A stretch of 9,173 nt of DNA from Candidatus Scatomorpha stercorigallinarum (GTDB lineage Bacteria > Bacillota_A > Clostridia > Oscillospirales > Oscillospiraceae), in contig DVOV01000116.1 in assembly GCA_018713375.1 (NCBI GenBank), forward strand, positions 1-9,173, in the 5' to 3' direction. This document shows positions 6,078 through 9,173 of the stretch, one piece after another; within the stretch, counting starts at the first letter, position 1, and each line of letters begins with the position of its first letter. Under the pieces are notes generated by a model. It worked only from the letters and a program-made list of their open reading frames with translations, did not search any database and was not told the origin of the DNA. Made by a program: the position numbers and the translations under genes.

Positions 6078-6638
6078 TCAACCAATAATGCCCAGGTGCT
6101 CGAGCAGTATCTTAAGGCCGATGAGGATGAGGATGACGCCGCCGGCGAGCTCCGCCACGGAGCGGGACCTGGCGCCGAACACGCGGCCCAGGTTGAGGCC
6201 GGCGACGGAGAGGATGAAGGTGATGCCGCCGATGAGGCAGACCGCGGGGACGATGTCAACGCTGAGGAAGGCGAAGGTGACGCCTACCGCAAGGGCGTCT
6301 ATGCTCGTGGCAATGGCGAGCGGCAGCATTGCCTTTACGCCGAAGGAGGAGTCCAGTGTTTCCGTCTCGCCGCGGGATTCGCGTATCATGTTCGCGCCGA
6401 TGAGCGCGAGCAGTATGAACGCTATCCAGTGGTCGAAGCTCGTGATGAAGCTCTCAAAGCTGGAGCCGAGGAAGTAGCCTATCAGCGGCATGAGCGCCTG
6501 GAATCCGCCGAAATAGAGGCCCGTTATCAGCATGTGCCTGACGCTGAGCCTGTCCACAGAAAGGCCCTTACATACGGACACCGCGCAGGCGTCCATGGAA
6601 AGGCCGAGCGCGATCGTCACAAGCTCGAGTATACCCAT
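6078..6638 (-). CDS. mntP: Manganese exporter, MntP family
   Basis: A 186-residue polytopic membrane protein of typical MntP length (E. coli MntP is about 188) that exports Mn(II) from the cytoplasm. Seen: two similar halves, the first with [16 protein letters not shown] (10-25), carrying the conserved Asp16, and the second with [14 protein letters not shown] (110-123), carrying Asp114. About six hydrophobic segments lie at roughly 3-23, 36-58, 69-87, 103-125, 130-152 and 162-184. The start at 6638 is preferred over an upstream in-frame start at 6746 because GGAGGG lies six bases before it and the family begins with M-x-hydrophobic here; the upstream extension would cross the promoter. The leader is about 25 nt, so no manganese (yybP-ykoY) riboswitch fits between promoter and start. 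Confidence 0.94.
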   Translation of the reverse strand: MGILELVTIALGLSMDACAVSVCKGLSVDRLSVRHMLITGLYFGGFQALMPLIGYFLGSSFESFITSFDHWIAFILLALIGANMIRESRGETETLDSSFGVKAMLPLAIATSIDALAVGVTFAFLSVDIVPAVCLIGGITFILSVAGLNLGRVFGARSRSVAELAGGVILILIGLKILLEHLGIIG

Positions 6639-6670
6639 TTTTATCCCTCCAGGTGATGTGCGTGACTGAT

Positions 6671-6699
6671 AGTCTAACACGTGGGCCGGCTTGATGCAA
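6671..6699 (-). promoter_or_regulatory. Probable promoter of mntP
   Basis: On the - strand: TTGCAT (6699-6694), a 17-bp spacer, and TAGACT (6676-6671). Spacing is ideal but the -10 is imperfect. Upstream of it (6700-6755) are GCCGGC palindromes with no recognised MntR box. Confidence 0.5.
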
Positions 6700-6755
6700 G
6701 TGTTTTTGCCGGCAGCGGGGGCTGCGAAAAAACGCCGGCGGGACAAAAATAGTTG

Positions 6756-6783
6756 TTGACATTTGGCGAGATTCTGATATAAT
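6756..6783 (+). promoter_or_regulatory. Sigma-A promoter of the tRNA-Leu gene
   Basis: TTGACA (6756-6761), a 16-bp spacer, and TATAAT (6778-6783): both boxes perfect. The start is expected near 6790, leaving about 33 nt of 5' leader before the mature tRNA end. Confidence 0.88.
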
Positions 6784-6822
6784 AATCCATGCGCTTGACG
6801 TGAAGCCGGGCGAAACGAATAT

Positions 6823-6912
6823 GCGAGAGTGCTGGAACTGGCAGACAGGCAGGCTTGAGGTGCCTGTGTCTCATTTACAGGCGTGTGGGTTCAAGTCCCA
6901 TCTCTCGCACCA
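6823..6912 (+). tRNA. tRNA-Leu (anticodon GAG), CCA encoded
   Basis: A complete class II tRNA. Acceptor GCGAGAG (6823-6829) pairs with CTCTCGC (6902-6908), followed by A73 and an encoded CCA (6910-6912). D-stem CTG/CAG (6832-6834, 6846-6848); anticodon stem CAGGC/GCCTG (6850-6854, 6862-6866) around loop TTGAGGT, giving anticodon GAG at 6857-6859, which reads CUC/CUU. The variable arm of about 18 nt (6867-6884) is as long as expected for Leu. T-stem 6885-6889/6897-6901 with loop TTCAAGT. GCCTGT (6862-6867) could also pair with ACAGGC (6877-6882), a possible competing fold. Single-gene unit with its own promoter and terminator. Confidence 0.96.
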
Positions 6913-6913
6913 G

Positions 6914-6953
6914 CGTCGGAACAGATCTCACTCTGTTCCGACGTCTTTTTTTT
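6914..6953 (+). terminator. Intrinsic terminator of tRNA-Leu
   Basis: CGTCGGAACAGA (6914-6925) pairs with TCTGTTCCGACG (6932-6943) over a 6-nt loop, followed by TC and eight T (6946-6953), two bases after the encoded CCA. Confidence 0.95.
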
Positions 6954-6984
6954 GCCTGCGGCAGAAAAGACGTCATCCACTCCG

Positions 6985-7003
6985 TTACATCTGTTCCTCC
7001 TTT
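6985..7003 (-). other. Strong SD followed by ATG-TAA (start-stop element or gene remnant)
   Basis: On the - strand AAAGGAGG (7003-6996) lies five bases before ATG (6990-6988), which is followed at once by TAA (6987-6985). The SD directly abuts the 9-bp hairpin at 7004-7038. No protein follows in that frame; the next ATG opens a short frame running antisense through the tRNA, which I do not regard as a gene. Confidence 0.4.
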
Positions 7004-7095
7004 CAAAATCGCAACCACGTTGTTGGGCCGCGATTTTGCCTGCCCTATGCGGGCGGTTTGCGTAATTTATGCCTCCCCTGCGCAGCAGGGGAGGC
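7004..7095. other. Three consecutive hairpins between tRNA-Leu and the phosphatase gene
   Basis: Hairpin 1: CAAAATCGC (7004-7012) with GCGATTTTG (7030-7038), 17-nt loop. Hairpin 2: GCCC/GGGC (7042-7054). Hairpin 3: GCCTCCCCTGC (7071-7081) with GCAGGGGAGGC (7085-7095), 11 bp, followed on + by TTTTA. Hairpin 3 is 36 nt past the phosphatase stop; on the - strand it is preceded by AAAA and followed by ATAAATTA, so its U-tract fits + transcription better than phosphatase termination. No promoter for an independent RNA is evident. Confidence 0.4.
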
Positions 7096-7131
7096 TTTTA
7101 AGTTTGAGCAAACTCAGCGGCGCGGGAGAAA

Positions 7132-7581
7132 CTAAGACAGGCTATCCAACAGCGCCTGGCAGCCTGTGTAGATGTCGTTCCAGGCGGCGTCGAAGTCTCC
7201 GGTGTACCAGGGGTCGGCAACGTCGCGCGGGTGGGGCGTGTAACTGAGAAGGAGGCGCACTTTGCCCTCGGGGTCGCCGCCACTCGCGCGGCGCAGTGCG
7301 CGGATATTGGCGCTGTCCATGCCGATGATGAGGTCGTATTGCCCGTAGTCGCGGGCGGTGAACTGCCGCGCGCGCTTGCCGTCGCAGGCGAGGCCGTGCT
7401 CGGCCAGCTTGCGCCGAGCCTGGGGGTATACGGGGTTGCCTATCTCTTCACTGCTGGTGGCGGCGGAGGCGATGTCGAACTCGCCATCGCGCCCGGCCTT
7501 TTTCACGAGGTCCTTCATCACAAACTCCGCCATCGGGCTGCGGCAAATGTTGCCGTGGCAGACGAACAAAACTTTTACCAT
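7132..7581 (-). CDS. Low-molecular-weight protein-tyrosine phosphatase family protein
   Basis: A 149-residue cytoplasmic phosphatase of the LMW-PTP/Wzb/YfkJ family, which removes phosphate from phosphotyrosine (some members act on phosphoarginine). Seen: the N-terminal P-loop CHGNICRSP (8-16) with nucleophile Cys8 and Arg14, and the general-acid loop DPWYTGDF (123-130) with Asp123 near the C-terminus, as in this family. The start at 7581 (MVKVLFVCHGN) is preferred: AGGAG lies 10 bases before it, whereas the alternative ATG at 7590 is only one base from the same SD. It has its own promoter at 7618-7645. It is the last host gene before the Tn916-like element, whose end lies just upstream of its promoter. 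No partner kinase or exopolysaccharide gene is in view, so the physiological target is open. Confidence 0.92.
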   Translation of the reverse strand: MVKVLFVCHGNICRSPMAEFVMKDLVKKAGRDGEFDIASAATSSEEIGNPVYPQARRKLAEHGLACDGKRARQFTARDYGQYDLIIGMDSANIRALRRASGGDPEGKVRLLLSYTPHPRDVADPWYTGDFDAAWNDIYTGCQALLDSLS

Positions 7582-7617
7582 ATCTTTCATTCTCCTAACT
7601 GTGCTGAAATATACGAA

Positions 7618-7645
7618 ATTATACCGTGTTTTGCGCAGTTGCCAA
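7618..7645 (-). promoter_or_regulatory. Promoter of the phosphatase gene
   Basis: On the - strand: TTGGCA (7645-7640), a 16-bp spacer, and TATAAT (7623-7618). The start is expected near 7611, leaving a leader of about 30 nt. The integrated element begins within about 100 bp upstream, so sequence beyond the -35 may be foreign. Confidence 0.7.
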
Positions 7646-7717
7646 CACTATTGCGACAGATTTAAAAATCGCTTTCCCGGCATAACCAGATATAACTTGG
7701 CACAGCTTTGCCTTAGA

Positions 7718-7739
7718 CTGTCGTAAATCTGTCGTAAAT
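7718..7739 (+). repeat. Two tandem 11-bp CTGTCGTAAAT repeats (integrase arm-type sites)
   Basis: CTGTCGTAAAT occurs twice without a gap (7718-7728, 7729-7739), ten bases from the int stop. Inverted partial copies flank it: TTACGACA (7749-7756), which includes the int stop codon, and TTGCGACAGATTTA (7651-7664), 13/14 complementary to 7724-7737. Tn916 Int has an N-terminal domain that binds 11-bp direct repeats near the transposon ends; from memory their core resembles GTAGTAAAT, close to GTCGTAAAT here. The function is thus inferred from position, repeat length and core. Confidence 0.72.
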
Positions 7740-7748
7740 CCGGAAAAC

Positions 7749-8984
7749 TTACGACACACGTTTTTCGCGCCGCCTCTCCTGTCTACCCGAGGCGGCATTC
7801 AGCTCCAGCATTTCTGCCCTTGCATCCTCGAAGCCGAGATGCGTATAGGTGTTGAGCGTTACACCAATCTCGCTGTGACCCATTATGTATTGCAGCGTCT
7901 TGGGGTTCATCCCGGACTTTGCCATGTTGGAGCAAAACGTGTGACGGCATACGTGCGGCGTAATCTTGGGCATCTGCACCTTGTATATGCTATTGTACTT
8001 GGCGCAGATGTGCTGGAAGTACTTTTCCCAGTGGAGAGCCACCATTGGACGCCCATTCTTGTCGAGAAAGAGAAAGCCGCTGTACCCCTGTACCACCGGC
8101 TCCACCTTTGGCGGTTTCCTGTTGGCAAGTATACGGGCAAAGCACTCCTTTACCTCAGGCGTCATAGGAACCATTCTGGTGCCGCAGCCGGTTTTCGGGT
8201 CTTCTATAACATACTCCATGTTTCTGGTTCTCTGGAGCTGGTGGTCTACTATAATCCGGCTGTTTTCAAAATCAATGTTGCCGATTGTCAGACCCACGAA
8301 CTCCGAAATGCGCAGCCCCGTTTTGAAGAGGATGAAGATTCCGTCGTAATATCGGCTGAAATGCTTGTCATTCTTCACGAACTCCAAAAATTCGCGTTCC
8401 TGTTTGCGGGTTATCGCCTCTCTGGTCACGCTGTCGTTCACCACGACGGTGCTCAGTTGAAACTCAAAGGGGTTCTTGTTCAGGAGGTCGTTGTCGACCG
8501 CCATCTGAAACGCCGGCCTCAGGACGCCGCGGACGGAGTGAATTGTGCTGTAGCCGCGCCCGTCGTCCTGTAGTTTTATCAGCCACGCCTTAGCATCGAA
8601 AATCTTGACTCGGTCAATGCGTTTGCACCCGAAGTCCTCTTTCTTGAGGATGTTGATGACAAAATTGTAGTTGGCTCGCGTGTTGTGCCGGACGCCTCTC
8701 TTTTGAGCGACATACATCTCCACCAGCTCGAGCACGGTCAAGTCGCCGCCATTTGTGGCAAGCCCGCTGTTTAAATCCCGTTGAATCTGCTTCTCCTTTT
8801 CCCGTAAAGGCAGGTCGTTGCGTTTGCCTTTCGGAGTGGTGTCGGCGCTCGTCAGAGTCCAACTGTAGACCGTCCTCCGTTTGCCGAATACGTCCTGATA
8901 CTTGTATTCGTACTTTCCATCTTTTCGCTGGCTCTCTCCAGTCCATAGTTTTCGGCCTTTTTTGTCTCGCCTTATTTCAGACAT
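7749..8984 (-). CDS. int: Tn916-family tyrosine recombinase (integrase)
   Basis: A 411-residue site-specific recombinase that inserts and excises the element (Tn916 Int is about 405). Seen: N-terminal arm-DNA-binding domain beginning MSEIRRDKKGRK...GESQRKDGKYEYKY, strongly like Tn916 Int; a SAM-like core-binding domain at about 82-175 with NTRANYNFVINILKK; and the catalytic domain at about 190-395 with R225 (KTGLRISE), K264 (DPKTG), H344/R347 (HVCRH), H370 (MGHSE) and nucleophile Y380 (NTYTH). All catalytic residues are present, so it looks active. AAAGGAG lies five bases before the ATG. It lies downstream of a partial xis gene, separated by a large hairpin that may also contain its promoter. 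Confidence 0.96.
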   Translation of the reverse strand: MSEIRRDKKGRKLWTGESQRKDGKYEYKYQDVFGKRRTVYSWTLTSADTTPKGKRNDLPLREKEKQIQRDLNSGLATNGGDLTVLELVEMYVAQKRGVRHNTRANYNFVINILKKEDFGCKRIDRVKIFDAKAWLIKLQDDGRGYSTIHSVRGVLRPAFQMAVDNDLLNKNPFEFQLSTVVVNDSVTREAITRKQEREFLEFVKNDKHFSRYYDGIFILFKTGLRISEFVGLTIGNIDFENSRIIVDHQLQRTRNMEYVIEDPKTGCGTRMVPMTPEVKECFARILANRKPPKVEPVVQGYSGFLFLDKNGRPMVALHWEKYFQHICAKYNSIYKVQMPKITPHVCRHTFCSNMAKSGMNPKTLQYIMGHSEIGVTLNTYTHLGFEDARAEMLELNAASGRQERRREKRVS

Positions 8985-9005
8985 TGCTACTCCTTTCCAA
9001 CTAAG

Positions 9006-9055
9006 AAAAGAGCCAGGCTATGATACGGATATTGTATCATAATCCCGGCTCTTTT
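9006..9055. promoter_or_regulatory. Large hairpin/dyad between xis and int, possible terminator and int operator
   Basis: AAAAGAGCCAGG (9006-9017) pairs with CCCGGCTCTTTT (9044-9055), 12 bp with one G-U, and inside it TATGATAC (9019-9026) pairs perfectly with GTATCATA (9034-9041) over 7 nt. Ending in TTTT on both strands it could terminate either way. The inner dyad also overlaps a candidate - promoter for int: GTGACA (9060-9055), 18 bp, TACAAT (9036-9031). Transcription from that -10 would start inside the structure. Confidence 0.6.
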
Positions 9056-9077
9056 GTCACACGATTATTTACTTGCG

Positions 9078-9173
9078 TTATATGGCAGACAGTTTTTCGT
9101 CAACGTATCGTTCAAAAACTCTGCGCTTAATCTGAGGGCGGGTGCCGTTCCAGAGAATAAAATCCGCGCCCGG
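9078..9173 (-). CDS. xis: Tn916-type excisionase, C-terminal 31 residues (5' end outside window)
   Basis: The - strand frame is open from the window edge to TAA at 9080-9078 and reads ...LWNGTRPQIKRRVFERYV... ending KLSAI. This resembles the end of Tn916 Xis (NGNRIQIKRKQFEKII...LDAI, from memory). Xis is a small winged-helix DNA-bending protein that favours excision by the neighbouring integrase. The basic segment RPQIKRR would lie in the DNA-contacting region. The gene is 93 nt upstream of int on the same strand, the usual order in these elements. Only the end is visible, so the call rests on this motif plus context. Confidence 0.75.
   Translation of the reverse strand, partial: PGADFILWNGTRPQIKRRVFERYVDEKLSAI

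Larger units (their letters stand above)
7646..9173 (-). mobile_element. int end of a Tn916-like integrative (conjugative) element, continues past window
   Basis: The region carries integrase arm-type repeats, a Tn916-family integrase and the end of an excisionase gene, in the order end-int-xis seen in Tn916 relatives. Its sequence is visibly more AT-rich than the host genes to the left. The left boundary is placed between the phosphatase -35 (7645) and the int stop (7749) and cannot be fixed without the empty site or the other junction; an AT-rich GATTTAAAAATC at 7659-7670 is one candidate place. Whether conjugation genes follow is outside the window. Confidence 0.72.

Noticed and set aside
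5812..6656. Open frames on + across the asnB-mntP gap and opposite mntP
   Set aside because: They cross two terminators and lie antisense to a clear MntP protein; composition is that of a shadow frame.
6639..6746. Longer mntP start at 6746
   Set aside because: The extra residues are basic and polar, unlike MntP, and cross the likely promoter; GGAGGG precedes the ATG at 6638.
6639..6755. yybP-ykoY manganese riboswitch upstream of mntP
   Set aside because: The probable promoter leaves a leader of only about 25 nt, and I could not find the motif's conserved segments in the interval.
6823..6912. tRNA-Leu as the attachment site of the integrated element
   Set aside because: The tRNA and its terminator are intact, and a complete phosphatase gene with its promoter lies between it and int. 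Tn916-type integrases do not need tRNA targets.
6885..6984. Short - strand frame beginning MTSFLPQAKK antisense to tRNA-Leu
   Set aside because: It runs through the tRNA terminator and gene in antisense, has only a modest SD and matches no family I know.

Overview
The window reads as the chromosome of a GC-rich anaerobic Firmicute, most likely a member of the Oscillospiraceae (Clostridia), carrying one end of a Tn916-like integrative element. The reasons are an oxygen-sensitive class III ribonucleotide reductase, a type I-alpha glutamine synthetase, consensus sigma-A promoters, strong Shine-Dalgarno (SD) sequences and a Tn916-family integrase. The genus cannot be fixed from this sequence alone.

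Layout. Positions 1-2086 (+) hold the 3' end of nrdD, whose product carries a C-terminal redoxin domain, then a short O6-alkylguanine transferase-like gene whose start overlaps the nrdD stop, then a trxB-type thioredoxin reductase. A strong bidirectional terminator separates these from a convergent MogA/MoaB-family gene (2165-2656, -). The 312-nt divergent region 2657-2968 has a promoter for each side. The glnA promoter is a perfect consensus and is followed at once by a terminator-like hairpin. glnA (2969-4300) and an asparagine synthetase asnB (4302-5885) form a tight pair in which GlnA makes the glutamine that AsnB uses. Two back-to-back terminators (6001-6064) separate asnB from the convergent manganese exporter gene mntP (6078-6638, -). 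A tRNA-Leu(GAG) gene with its own promoter and terminator follows (6756-6953). A low-molecular-weight tyrosine phosphatase gene (7132-7581, -) is the last host gene.

From somewhere between 7646 and 7748 to the end of the window lies the int end of a Tn916-like element: tandem 11-bp integrase arm-type repeats, the integrase gene (7749-8984, -), a large hairpin, and the 3' end of an excisionase gene (9078 to the window edge, -). The rest of the element lies beyond the window.

Points of most interest are the NrdD-redoxin fusion close to trxB, the attenuator-like glnA leader, 12-bp repeats flanking trxB that resemble the XerD half of Firmicute dif sites, the integrase arm sites next to the phosphatase promoter, and two small oddities: a possible 37-codon gene, and a strong SD followed by ATG-TAA. 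I saw no CRISPR array, and no wholly unknown system that I could defend.
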